NCBI GenBank assembly: GCA_009692435.1
Contig: SHZE01000005.1
Location: forward strand, 1-60,908
Source of the DNA: Deltaproteobacteria bacterium
Lineage (GTDB): Bacteria; Desulfobacterota; Binatia; Bin18
DNA length: 60,908 nucleotides
Direction of reading: 5' to 3'
The notes below the pieces were generated by a model. That model was not told where the DNA came from and ran no database searches. It saw only the letters and a list, made by a program, of their open reading frames with translations. Positions 43,545 through 52,014 of this stretch are shown piece after piece. How positions within the stretch are numbered: the first letter of the stretch is position 1; each line of letters starts with the position of its first letter. Both the position numbers and the translations under genes were made by a program.

Positions 43545-44580
43545 ATGAACACGCGAATCAGCATGAGCACTATGTTTACCATCTTTTCAGCACTCTTCAC
43601 CTTTCTCACCGCCAGCGGCGCCGAAGCCGCAAGCTGGAGAATCTGTAACGGCAGCTCGGTCAAGTGGCGTGGCACCGTCAATGTCCATCGGAACAGTTGT
43701 AGTATTCCGGACTCCGGTGTGATCAACAGTGCCTATTGGAACGGGGTCAGACAGTGGGACAATCTTTCCCACGTCGTCGACGGCTTCTTCGTCAACCCGG
43801 CCTCGGATTGCTTGATCTCTCATGGTGACGGGCAAAATGAGGTCGGCCGCGTGAGCCGCTCCGCCATCGACGGTGCCAACGGACTCACGGTTCTCCAGCT
43901 CGGCCTCTGTTTTATTGGCAGCAATGACATTGACGAAGCCGACGTGATGATCGCCAGCGACCTGAGTCTCACGGCCCAATGGGGAAACTTTCTCGGTACG
44001 ACGGGACGGAGCACTTTCGTGCATGAGTTTGGTCATTTCTTCGGTTTTCTGCACGAAAATGCCCATGCGGTGCTGCGCACGAGCCCACCGCACCTGAACC
44101 GGAGGCTTAGAACCGTCGACGAATTGGCCAAGTGACACCACCGGCATGCACGCACTCTATGGATTCTCCAGCAATCGTCCCAATCTGCTGCCCTCGGCGC
44201 TTGGGGTCGTGAGTGGCGCGGTCCAGCGGCTCAATGCCGCGACCACGGTCAATGTCTGCCGGGGTTCGGCCCGAACCGTGCGCGTGTACCTCGGGAACTC
44301 TGGGAGCGTGGCCTCTGGCACCTACAATCTGCGGGTGCGGCTGAGCCCGACCTCTCCCATGTCCGGCTATACCTTGGGGACGACGGTCGCGAGAACTTTC
44401 ACTCACTCACTAGGTGCCTTCTCGCAGGGAACCTTCGATTTGGCTTTCAATGTCCCGGCCTCGTTACCCAATGGCACGTACTTCATTTACGTTGACATGG
44501 ACCACACGAATACGATCACCGAACTGCGCGAAGGTGACAACTCGACCGTCAGCGCCATGAAGTTCCAAGTGGTCTGCTAG
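43545..44580 (+). pseudogene. Secreted metzincin protease with CARDB-like domain, one frameshift
   Basis: GAGGAG lies upstream of MNTRISMSTM, which opens a signal peptide of about 28 residues. The first frame contains the zinc motif FVHEFGHFFGFLHEN: His160, Glu161, His164 and His170 fit HExxHxxGxxH. It stops at 44133-44135. One base skipped between 44097 and 44125 restores T-G-G-L-E-P-S-T-N-W and reaches DTTGMHALYGF, a plausible Met-turn, followed by a beta-sandwich domain (LGVVSGAVQRLNA, then TVRVYLGNSGSVASGTYNLR and YVDMDHTNTITELREGDNST) of the CARDB type. The restored protein is 344 residues. Matrixin- or astacin-like; the exact family is not fixed. Confidence 0.75.
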
Positions 44581-44620
44581 AATGCGGTCCGCGGGGGTGG
44601 TTCCGCAAGAGTCACCCGCC

Positions 44621-44683
44621 AAGGACAAGACCCTGAGCACGGTGTCGCTTCAGCCTCTCCTCTCCGCTCAGAGTCTTGTCCTT
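44621..44683 (+). terminator. Stem-loop after the metzincin gene
   Basis: AAGGACAAGA (44621-44630) pairs with TCTTGTCCTT (44674-44683), and the inner CTGAGC (44633-44638) pairs with GCTCAG (44666-44671). It lies 40 nt after the stop. Only a broken T-rich tail follows. Confidence 0.6.
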
Positions 44684-44745
44684 GCTTGTATCCTGAGCTG
44701 ATGAGAAACCCGTTCGCTGAGTCTCAACTGTAGGGAGTGAAAGCA

Positions 44746-45417
44746 ATGTGGCGCAGAGTAGATCAATGGCACCGGCAGTGGTTGAAGCGAGCGTTTCATG
44801 CGCTGGCGCTGACAGGCATCATCATAATTCTCACCGCCGTCATGGGAGACGCGTCCCAAGAGGAAACACTGATGAAGCACGAGCAGCCCGCGGCTGAGGC
44901 ACCATTCGTGGTCACGACTTCAGTGGGCCCACAGCTCAGAGGCACCGCCGCTAGGGTGGAAATCAAGTATCTGGACGTGGCACAAGCCCCGCAGGTCGAA
45001 ATTGTCTTCTCCGCCGCCGACGCTGCGGACCGCCTTTGGGCCGCCCAAGCGCTTCCCCCAGCGGATTTCCTCAAGACCCCCACCCTTTCCGCCCAGGTCG
45101 TTGACCGCCCACTTACACTCGGCACCGCAAGCGTGCAGGTGAGCCAGGCGGGCGGGGATGCCGTTTTTTCGCCCGGCGGACTGCTGACGTTGCAACTTCG
45201 AGACGGGCGACTGGTGGGCGAAACTCGTGAGATGGGCGACGAATTCTCGGCGCGGTTCGAGGGACCCTTCGTTGTCACGTGCGCCGTTCCCGCGACGACG
45301 CTGACGGGAGATGCCCCGACCCCAACCTCGGACAATACGCTTCCGATTCTCGTAGTGGACGAGCGATTCGAGTCTCCCCTTTGTCAACCATTCGCCACAC
45401 TCGCGGGGTGGCGTTAG
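44746..45417 (+). CDS. Hypothetical exported or membrane-anchored protein
   Basis: A 223-residue protein. ATG 44746 has GGGAG 9 nt upstream; GTG 44737 overlaps that site and is less likely. One hydrophobic segment (about residues 19-35, ALTGIIIILTAVMG) acts as signal or anchor. The rest is beta-rich and unrecognised: FVVTTSVGPQLRGTAARVEI, VVDRPLTLGTASVQVSQ, and a second FVVTCAVPATTL near the end. The repeated FVVT-starting strands hint at two similar beta modules. It follows the metzincin gene, separated by a hairpin, and converges on selA. Confidence 0.55.
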   Translation: MWRRVDQWHRQWLKRAFHALALTGIIIILTAVMGDASQEETLMKHEQPAAEAPFVVTTSVGPQLRGTAARVEIKYLDVAQAPQVEIVFSAADAADRLWAAQALPPADFLKTPTLSAQVVDRPLTLGTASVQVSQAGGDAVFSPGGLLTLQLRDGRLVGETREMGDEFSARFEGPFVVTCAVPATTLTGDAPTPTSDNTLPILVVDERFESPLCQPFATLAGWR

Positions 45418-45447
45418 CGTCACCCGTCACAGAGCAAGGGCAGCGTC

Positions 45448-46836
45448 TTAGGGCTGTGGAATCAGGTCTCGTGGAGAAAAAACCCCGCGCAGATCAAGCA
45501 AGAAGACCCCGTCGTGAATGCGCCCCAGGATCGGTGGGTCGGAGGCGCGGAACCGAGCGGCGATCTTGTCCGCCGAAAGATGCGCATGCCGTATCCCAAT
45601 GGCTCGACTTGGGAGATTCTCCTCTGGCAAGGCCCCACTACCAATCTGCGCGTGCGTATCCTCAACGGTGATCGAGAATCCTTCTCCCAATTGGGTCTGA
45701 AGCAGCGGGATGATGTGGGCGGCCATGACCTCCATTTCCGCCTGTGAGCGCGTCAACCAGCGCAAAGTTGGCAACGCCGCAATGAGGTCAGGTGCCCGAC
45801 GGTAGAGCCGCAACGTCGCGCTCAACGCGGCGAGCGTGAGTTTGCCGGGACGCAAGGCCCGCTTGAAGGGGTTCTTCTTGATCTGGGCGATGAACTCCTT
45901 GCGCCCGACAATCAGGCCCGCTTGCGGTCCACCTAACAACTTGTCTCCACTGAAAGTAACAACATCCGCGCCGCTCGCAACGCGCTCTGCGACCACGGGT
46001 TCCTTGGGTAATCCATACGTTGACAAGTCAACTAATGCACCAGCGCCTAGGTCTTCCATCACGGGAATCTGATGGGTGCGTCCCAGTGCCACCAACTCAT
46101 CAAGCGTGACACTGCTGGTGAATCCGATAATCCGGTAGTTACTGGGATGAACTTTGAGCAGCACTCCGCTCTGAGGGGTGATCGCCTCGGCGTAATCCGC
46201 GATCCGCGTGCGATTGGTCGTTCCCACTTCGCGGAGTATCACGCCGCTTTTACGCATCACATCGGGAATACGAAAGGAACCGCCGATCTCGACCAGTTCT
46301 CCGCGTGAGACAATGCCTTCTTTGCCTTCCGCCAGCGTATTCAAGGCGAGCAGCACGGCCGCCGCGTTGTTATTGACGACGGTGGCGGCTTCGGCTCCCG
46401 TTAAGGCCAGGATGTCATCTTCAATAATCTCATCCCGGTCGCCACGCCCGGCTTCCGTTAAATCGTACTCCAGCGTGACCGGGGTACTGGCGACACGAAG
46501 AAGCTCGTCAATGGCGGCTGGTGCCAATAGCGCGCGGCCCAGATTGGTGTGCAGCACTGTGCCCGTCGCATTCACGACCGAACGGAGCGGGGAGCGATCT
46601 TCGCGTGCGATGGCCGCCTCGATCTGCTGCGCGATGGTTGCCTCGTCGGGCTGTGTTGTAACTGTTCCCGCCAGTATCTCTTGTCGCAACACAGCAAGGA
46701 CTGTTCGTGTCTTTTCCGTGACGTAGGTGCGATTGTAGCGTTGGATCGTCCGCGCAAGCGCGGGAGCGGCCAGGAGCTTCTCGACCGCGGGCAGAGCGCG
46801 TACAGTAGCGCGCGGCCCCTCCTCTGGTGTGTTCAT
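45448..46836 (-). CDS. selA: L-seryl-tRNA(Sec) selenium transferase
   Basis: A 462-residue PLP enzyme that converts Ser-tRNA-Sec to Sec-tRNA-Sec using selenophosphate. The N-terminal tRNA-binding helical part is about 1-85 (LPAVEKLLAAPALA is the usual start). The core contains RSVVNATGTVLHTNLGRA, VNNNAAAVLLAL, RGELVEIGGSFRIP and the PLP-lysine motif TFSGDKLLGGPQAG (Lys299). Length is normal for bacterial SelA. The gene lies alone on the minus strand, with selC 3 kb away and no selB beside it. It shows that the organism uses UGA for selenocysteine somewhere in its genome. Confidence 0.97.
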   Translation of the reverse strand: MNTPEEGPRATVRALPAVEKLLAAPALARTIQRYNRTYVTEKTRTVLAVLRQEILAGTVTTQPDEATIAQQIEAAIAREDRSPLRSVVNATGTVLHTNLGRALLAPAAIDELLRVASTPVTLEYDLTEAGRGDRDEIIEDDILALTGAEAATVVNNNAAAVLLALNTLAEGKEGIVSRGELVEIGGSFRIPDVMRKSGVILREVGTTNRTRIADYAEAITPQSGVLLKVHPSNYRIIGFTSSVTLDELVALGRTHQIPVMEDLGAGALVDLSTYGLPKEPVVAERVASGADVVTFSGDKLLGGPQAGLIVGRKEFIAQIKKNPFKRALRPGKLTLAALSATLRLYRRAPDLIAALPTLRWLTRSQAEMEVMAAHIIPLLQTQLGEGFSITVEDTHAQIGSGALPEENLPSRAIGIRHAHLSADKIAARFRASDPPILGRIHDGVFLLDLRGVFSPRDLIPQP

Positions 46837-46958
46837 AGTGGCAGCAGATTTACACAGGGGCTTGCCCCTTGCAACCGCAGAGGTGGGAGATTAGCTTTGG
46901 GACTAGTCTCAGGAAAGTCTTGAACAGGGCGTGCCCTAGACTATTCCTTGGGGGGATT

Positions 46959-48059
46959 ATGGCAACAACAGAGACGCAGTATCGAACGAGCATCGGCCAG
47001 CAGGAAGTGCAACTGCTCGGGTTTCTCCGGGCTTTTGAGGCGCTGCAAGAAAAAATTCACTTCGCCAAAATCAAGCAACATAAACAAGACTTATTTAACG
47101 AGGTGGGAGATATTTTCCCTCCCCTTAATGCTGAGCTCAATGATCTGACGCCACCGCCCGGCCTGGAAAAATTTCACCAGCAATGGCGTGAGGTCATTGA
47201 GCATTGTGATGATGCCTACACCTCTTTTCTCACCGGGTCGGAGGGGAATTTCATTGTCGCCTATTTTCAGAGCCGTCGCGCATTTTCCCTTGGCAAATAC
47301 TTGCTCTACAGTCTAAGAGCCCAATTACCAACGTTACAGAGATATTGGGTGCTGCCAGACATGGCAGCACGGCTTGTGGAGCTGGAGACGCCAGTCGCTG
47401 GACTGCAAGTCCAAACGGGGGTGGTGCACCGACCAGCCACCGACGTGCATGGAGAATACTCACTCTATGTGCCGGAAAATTATGACCCCAGTCGCCAGTG
47501 GCCGCTGATTATCGCGATGCACGGTGGGCATGGGCGCGGGGATGACTATCTCTTGACCTGGATCCGCTCGGCCAAAAGCAAGGGCTATCTCGTTCTGTCG
47601 CCAAAGTCGCTTGCCGACACTTGGTCGCTCCAGCAACCCGGAGTGGATATTCGCTCGATCCTCACGATGCTGGAAGAACTCTTGGATGAATATGCCATTG
47701 ATACCGGGCGACTCTTCGCCACTGGCCTCTCTGACGGTGGGACATTTAGCTTCGCCTTGGGGTTGAGTTGTCCGAAACTCTTCGCAGGCATCGCGCCGAT
47801 TGCCGCGGCGGGGACGTTTCTCGCGCTGCTGGACCTCCAAGCGAGTAAAGCGCTCCCGATATTCATGGTGCATGGAGCACTCGATTTCATCTTTCCCGTG
47901 GCGATGGCGCGCGCGGCCTACAACCTCCTGAAGCAGAACAACTTCACGAACCTGACGTATAAAGAATTGCCCGACTGGGGACACGCCTACACCTATTCTA
48001 TTAACGAAACCCTCGTCCTGCCTTGGTTTGAGAGCCATTCATCCCACGGTTCCACATGA
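46959..48059 (+). CDS. PHB-depolymerase-type alpha/beta-hydrolase
   Basis: A 366-residue protein with a helical N-terminal part (about 1-150) and a C-terminal alpha/beta-hydrolase (about 155-366). The oxyanion region is WPLIIAMHGGHGRGDDY, the nucleophile elbow GLSDGGTFSF (Ser about 262), the acid probably in MVHGALDFIFP and the His in WGHAYTYS. It resembles esterase/poly(3-hydroxybutyrate) depolymerase-like or phospholipase/carboxylesterase proteins, without a signal peptide. ATG 46959 is preceded by a G-rich site; the upstream open frame from 46869 is unlikely. The unusual N-domain has no match I recognise. Confidence 0.8.
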   Translation: MATTETQYRTSIGQQEVQLLGFLRAFEALQEKIHFAKIKQHKQDLFNEVGDIFPPLNAELNDLTPPPGLEKFHQQWREVIEHCDDAYTSFLTGSEGNFIVAYFQSRRAFSLGKYLLYSLRAQLPTLQRYWVLPDMAARLVELETPVAGLQVQTGVVHRPATDVHGEYSLYVPENYDPSRQWPLIIAMHGGHGRGDDYLLTWIRSAKSKGYLVLSPKSLADTWSLQQPGVDIRSILTMLEELLDEYAIDTGRLFATGLSDGGTFSFALGLSCPKLFAGIAPIAAAGTFLALLDLQASKALPIFMVHGALDFIFPVAMARAAYNLLKQNNFTNLTYKELPDWGHAYTYSINETLVLPWFESHSSHGST

Positions 48060-48188
48060 CATGTTCCCGCTATTCGTCGTTCTGTGGATGGATAGGTTTC
48101 AGAATTCCCAGTGAAATGCCGATATATGGGAGAGGCTCGCGAACACTGAGATTCTCGTGTTCGCCTGTAGAAAGGGTAAGGATACGAT

Positions 48189-49583
48189 ATGGAACCACTT
48201 GGGGCGATTGTTCTTGCCGCTGGGTTGGGCAAGCGCATGCGTTCGGCGCAAGCCAAGGTTTTGCATCTCCTGGCTGGCAAGCCGTTACTGTCCCGTGTCA
48301 TCAGTGCCATTCAGCCATTGCAGCTTAACTGGCTGGTCGTCGTCGTCGGACACAAAGCGGACGAAGTGCAACGCCTCTGCGGACAACCGGGAATCCTATT
48401 TGCCCGCCAACGAGAACAACACGGGACTGGAGACGCGGTGCGCGCCGCGCGAGAGCATTTTGCCGGGTTTTCAGGAGACATCTTGATTACCTGTGGAGAT
48501 ACTCCACTGTTGACGACGGACACTCTCGCGCGGTTTCTTGAAACTCACCGTGCTCGGCGCGTGACCCTCTCCGTATTGACCGTGGAACTTGAGGACGCTG
48601 GCCACTATGGCCGTGTCATTCGTGCTCGCGACGGTCAGATTATAAAGATTGTCGAGGCGCGAGACGCATCAACGGACGAACGAACCACGCGCGAGATCAA
48701 TACCGGTATTTATTGTGTCAAGGCGGACTTTCTCTTTGCGGCGCTCGAACGATTACGCCCGGCGAATGCGCAAGGAGAATACTACCTCACGGATATCGTT
48801 GCCCAGGCTGTTGCCGCTGGACTGCCAACGCAAGCCGTACTAACGACCAACCCCCATGAAGTGGAAGGGGTGAATTCACGAGAGGAGTTAGCCACCATGG
48901 AAAAAACCCGACAAGCCCACCTGCGTCGCCAGTGGATGTCGCTAGGAGTGACGTTAGAAGACCCAGATACGGTGTACATTGGCGAAGAAGTGACCATTGG
49001 ACAGGACACGGTCATTGGTCCCAATACGCAGCTCAAAGGGAAAACGACGCTTGGGATAGGCTGCCGGATTGATGGGAGTGCCTATATCGAGAACTGCGCA
49101 ATTGGGGACGGCGCGCATGTCGACTTCTCTTGCGTATTACGTGACTGCGAGCTGGCAAGTCACGCAATCGTCGGTCCGTTTGCCCATGTACATGCCGGAA
49201 CAGTGCTCGCTCCGCACGCGGTCATTGGTAATTTCGTCGAGGTCAAGAGATCGATTGTTGGCGAACATACGAAGGCCAAGCATCTGGCGTACATTGGCGA
49301 TACGGAGATCGGGCGAGATGCCAATATCGGGGCGGGCACCATCACCTGCAACTATGACGGATTTACGAAATCGAAAACCAAGATTGGCGATCGGGTACAA
49401 GTCGGGTCGGATACCACCCTCGTTGCGCCGATCACGATTCATGATGACGTGTACATTGCGACCGCGACAACCGTGCGTCACAATGTCCCTGCTGGAGCGC
49501 TCGTGTTCAATACTCGTCAGGAGCAGATCCGAGAAGGATGGACGGCAGCGAAGCGCGCAAAGGAAGCGGCGAGAAAAAAATAG
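48189..49583 (+). CDS. glmU: Bifunctional GlmU (uridyltransferase/acetyltransferase)
   Basis: A 464-residue enzyme making UDP-GlcNAc. The uridyltransferase domain (about 1-230) begins IVLAAGLGKRMRSAQAKVLH (the usual T of GxGTRM is K here) and contains ITCGDTPLL and INTGIYC. The acetyltransferase left-handed beta-helix (about 250-450) shows hexapeptide repeats such as IGPNTQLKGKTTLG and the catalytic NFVEVKRSIVGEHTKAKHLAYIGD, GAGTITCNYDGFTKSKT region. It ends with a Lys/Ala-rich tail. It is followed 99 nt later by glmS, so the two steps of amino-sugar synthesis are adjacent. Confidence 0.97.
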   Translation: MEPLGAIVLAAGLGKRMRSAQAKVLHLLAGKPLLSRVISAIQPLQLNWLVVVVGHKADEVQRLCGQPGILFARQREQHGTGDAVRAAREHFAGFSGDILITCGDTPLLTTDTLARFLETHRARRVTLSVLTVELEDAGHYGRVIRARDGQIIKIVEARDASTDERTTREINTGIYCVKADFLFAALERLRPANAQGEYYLTDIVAQAVAAGLPTQAVLTTNPHEVEGVNSREELATMEKTRQAHLRRQWMSLGVTLEDPDTVYIGEEVTIGQDTVIGPNTQLKGKTTLGIGCRIDGSAYIENCAIGDGAHVDFSCVLRDCELASHAIVGPFAHVHAGTVLAPHAVIGNFVEVKRSIVGEHTKAKHLAYIGDTEIGRDANIGAGTITCNYDGFTKSKTKIGDRVQVGSDTTLVAPITIHDDVYIATATTVRHNVPAGALVFNTRQEQIREGWTAAKRAKEAARKK

Positions 49584-49663
49584 TCGTCATCAGTTGTCAG
49601 GGGAAAAAGAAACAGGGAAATGTCCTCGCCTCTCTTTTAACTGACGCCTGATAACTGACAACT
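49582..49663. repeat. Inverted heptameric repeats between glmU and glmS
   Basis: Right side, 49639-49663: AACTGAC, GCCTGAT, AACTGAC, AACT. Left side, 49582-49601, holds reverse-complement units AGTCGTC and AGTTGTC-AGG. AGTTGTCAG (49592-49600) pairs with CTGACAACT (49655-49663). The left block overlaps the glmU stop codon. Confidence 0.7.
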
Positions 49664-49682
49664 CTCCTCTGAGGTTCAATCT

Positions 49683-51512
49683 ATGTGTGGCATTATTGGA
49701 TATGTTGGGCATCGTGAAGCAGCGCCGGTGTTGCTTCAGGGACTCAAACGCCTTGAATATCGCGGCTACGATTCCGCCGGCGTCGCCGTCTTTAATGGCG
49801 CTGGGATCGAGGTTCGCCGCTCAGTAGGCAAACTCAGCAACCTGGATCAGTTGCTTCGTGATGACCCGGTTCATGGGAGTGTCGGCATGGGACACACCCG
49901 GTGGGCGACACACGGACGTCCCTCAGAGGCCAATGCGCATCCGCATCGAGCTGGGAAAGTAGTGGTGATTCATAACGGGATTATCGAAAACTATCTTGAG
50001 TTGCGTCAAGAACTGAGTGCGAAAGGACGCACCTTCAGCTCGGAGACCGATACTGAGGTGATCTCTCACCTGATCGACGAGTACATTATCAGTGGGATGT
50101 CCTTTCTACAGGCGACCCGCGCCGCGTTACAACGCCTGCATGGGGCCTTCTCCATCGTTGCCGAGTGTGAGAGCGAACCAGGCAAGATTCTGACCGCGAA
50201 GAATGCCACACCGATTGTGATTGGATTAGGAGAAGGCGAGAACTTCGTCGCTTCGGACGTTCCCGCTTTGCTGGATTACACGCGCAAAGTCGTGTTTCTG
50301 GACGACGGTGAAATGGCTGAAATCACCAGTGACCGTGTGCAATTTTTCACGTTCCAAGGGGAAGCGATTGAGCGCGAGCCCCGGCAAATTACCTGGGACG
50401 CGCTGACCGCGCAGAAGGGTGGCTACAAACATTTTCTCCTCAAAGAGATTCACGAACAGCCACAAGCGATTATCGATACCATGCGTGGGCGGTTACTGGT
50501 GAACGAAGGAGAGGTGTCGTTAGGGGAGATTGAACAGCACGCGACGGTCTTTAATTCCGTCAAACGGATCACGCTGGTGGCGTGTGGGACTGCTTGGCAT
50601 TCCTGCCTCATTGGGAAATTTTTCCTTGAAGAACTCGCGCGCATTCCGGTCGAGGTCGATTACGGGAGTGAGTTCCGTTATCGCCGGTCGCCCATTACTC
50701 CAGATACGGTAGTAATCGCTGTGTCTCAGTCTGGTGAGACCGCTGACACGCTGGCGGCACTCGAAGGTGGGAAAGCAGGTGGGGCAAAGACGATGGCGAT
50801 CTGCAATGTGGTCGATTCCTCGATTCCACGCAAAGCGGACATGACCATCTACACTCATGCCGGACCAGAGATGAGCGTGGCCTCGACCAAAGCGTTTACG
50901 ACGCAGGTGACAGCGTTGTATCTGTTGGCGGTGCATTTGGGGCGACGACGAGGAGTGCTCGACCAAGCGACCAGCCGAAAACTTATTGAGGATTTGGTCA
51001 ACCTCCCAAACCAAGTCCGTGAGGTGCTTGCTAAGGACAAGCTGATTGAAAAAATCGCCAAGAAGTACGGGCATGCGCGCGATTTTCTCTATCTTGGCCG
51101 GGGCGTGAATTATCCGATCGCCCTTGAGGGCGCACTCAAGCTCAAGGAAATTTCTTACATCCACGCGGAAGGGTATCCAGCAGGGGAGATGAAGCACGGA
51201 CCAATCGCACTCATTGACGAGCAGATGCCAGTGGTGGTGTTGTTACCCAAGGACCCAGTGTATGCCAAAACCTTGAGCAATATGAAAGAAGTGGAAGCAC
51301 GGGGTGGGCGTATCATTGTGGTGACGGATGCCCCATCGCCGGAACTGGAAGAAATCGCCTGGGAAGTCATTCCGATCCCGACGACGAATCATTTGCTCAT
51401 GCCTATTTTAGTCACGATCCCCTTGCAACTGCTCGCCTATCATATCGCCGTCTACCGTGGCACGGATGTCGATCAGCCACGGAATCTGGCGAAGAGCGTG
51501 ACGGTCGAATAG
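49683..51512 (+). CDS. glmS: Glutamine-fructose-6-phosphate aminotransferase
   Basis: A 609-residue enzyme making glucosamine-6-phosphate from fructose-6-P and glutamine. The class II glutaminase domain begins MCGIIGYVGHREAAP with catalytic Cys2 and contains GMGHTRWATHGRPSEANAHP. The isomerase half has two SIS domains (SQSGETADTLAAL and STKAFTTQVTAL) and ends LAKSVTVE with the conserved LAKSVTVE tail. The gene begins after the heptamer-repeat hairpin that separates it from glmU. No glmS ribozyme was seen, as expected outside Gram-positives. Confidence 0.98.
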   Translation: MCGIIGYVGHREAAPVLLQGLKRLEYRGYDSAGVAVFNGAGIEVRRSVGKLSNLDQLLRDDPVHGSVGMGHTRWATHGRPSEANAHPHRAGKVVVIHNGIIENYLELRQELSAKGRTFSSETDTEVISHLIDEYIISGMSFLQATRAALQRLHGAFSIVAECESEPGKILTAKNATPIVIGLGEGENFVASDVPALLDYTRKVVFLDDGEMAEITSDRVQFFTFQGEAIEREPRQITWDALTAQKGGYKHFLLKEIHEQPQAIIDTMRGRLLVNEGEVSLGEIEQHATVFNSVKRITLVACGTAWHSCLIGKFFLEELARIPVEVDYGSEFRYRRSPITPDTVVIAVSQSGETADTLAALEGGKAGGAKTMAICNVVDSSIPRKADMTIYTHAGPEMSVASTKAFTTQVTALYLLAVHLGRRRGVLDQATSRKLIEDLVNLPNQVREVLAKDKLIEKIAKKYGHARDFLYLGRGVNYPIALEGALKLKEISYIHAEGYPAGEMKHGPIALIDEQMPVVVLLPKDPVYAKTLSNMKEVEARGGRIIVVTDAPSPELEEIAWEVIPIPTTNHLLMPILVTIPLQLLAYHIAVYRGTDVDQPRNLAKSVTVE

Positions 51513-51570
51513 CGCGGACGTATTGCTCTGTGTGGGGACGACGAGCACCGGTTGGCGATGAGGAGTGACA

Positions 51571-51957
51571 ATGCTTCCCGATGTCCAGCAACTGCTTGGT
51601 GCACTTGCTCGCACCCCGTCGCTCATCTGTACGGTGAGCCGGGATGGCGCGGTCAGTGAACTCTTTCTTGATGACGATCCACGAAAAGTGGAATTTTCCG
51701 GCACGTGGGCGACGGTAGAGTTCGCCCAGTGGCATATCCACGTTGACCTCAGCACTATCGTGCGGATGCGCTTCGACGAGGTACCAAGTCACACGGACTC
51801 AATGAGCGCGTATGTATCGTTTGACGATGCGGAGGGAAAAGCCGTGCTGCGGTTCTATTTCCCACACCCCAGTCATACCTACCGGACCTACACGGCTGAA
51901 GAGTTGGCGTTGTTTGGACGGTTTCGGGAACGCTATGAAGTAGAGACTAGCAACTAG
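51571..51957 (+). CDS. Small protein, HutX/ChuX-like pattern
   Basis: A 128-residue soluble protein. AGGAG fits ATG 51571 (MLPDVQQLLGALARTPSLIC). The middle carries WHIHVDLSTIVRMRFDEVP and the end VLRFYFPHPSHTYRTYTAEE, a pattern faintly like one half of ChuX/HutX heme-utilisation proteins (W-x-H-x-D, R-F, then L-R-F-Y-F). No other heme genes are nearby, so this is a tentative lead. Its last codons (V-E-T-S-N-stop) are made of heptamer-repeat DNA, suggesting the natural C-terminus was altered or trimmed by the repeat. It follows glmS by 58 nt. Confidence 0.5.
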   Translation: MLPDVQQLLGALARTPSLICTVSRDGAVSELFLDDDPRKVEFSGTWATVEFAQWHIHVDLSTIVRMRFDEVPSHTDSMSAYVSFDDAEGKAVLRFYFPHPSHTYRTYTAEELALFGRFRERYEVETSN

Positions 51958-52014
51958 AGGCTTGAGACTGGTCCCCGCCTTACAAGCCTCTAGCCTCTAG
52001 TCTCTAGTCTCTAC
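51941..52014. repeat. Inverted heptameric repeats providing both stop codons
   Basis: Left, 51941-51968: TAGAGAC, TAGCAAC, TAGAGGC, TTGAGAC. Right, 51987-52014: CCTCTAG, CCTCTAG, TCTCTAG, TCTCTAC. TAGAGACTAG pairs with CTAGTCTCTA and CTAGAGGCTTG with CAAGCCTCTAG, giving a hairpin of more than 20 bp. The stop codons of both convergent genes (51955-51957 and 52011-52013) lie in it, so it probably serves as a two-way terminator. Confidence 0.8.

Noticed and set aside
44133..44135. UGA in the metzincin frame as a selenocysteine codon
   Set aside because: Reading through gives unrelated sequence; the correct continuation with the Met-turn lies in another frame.
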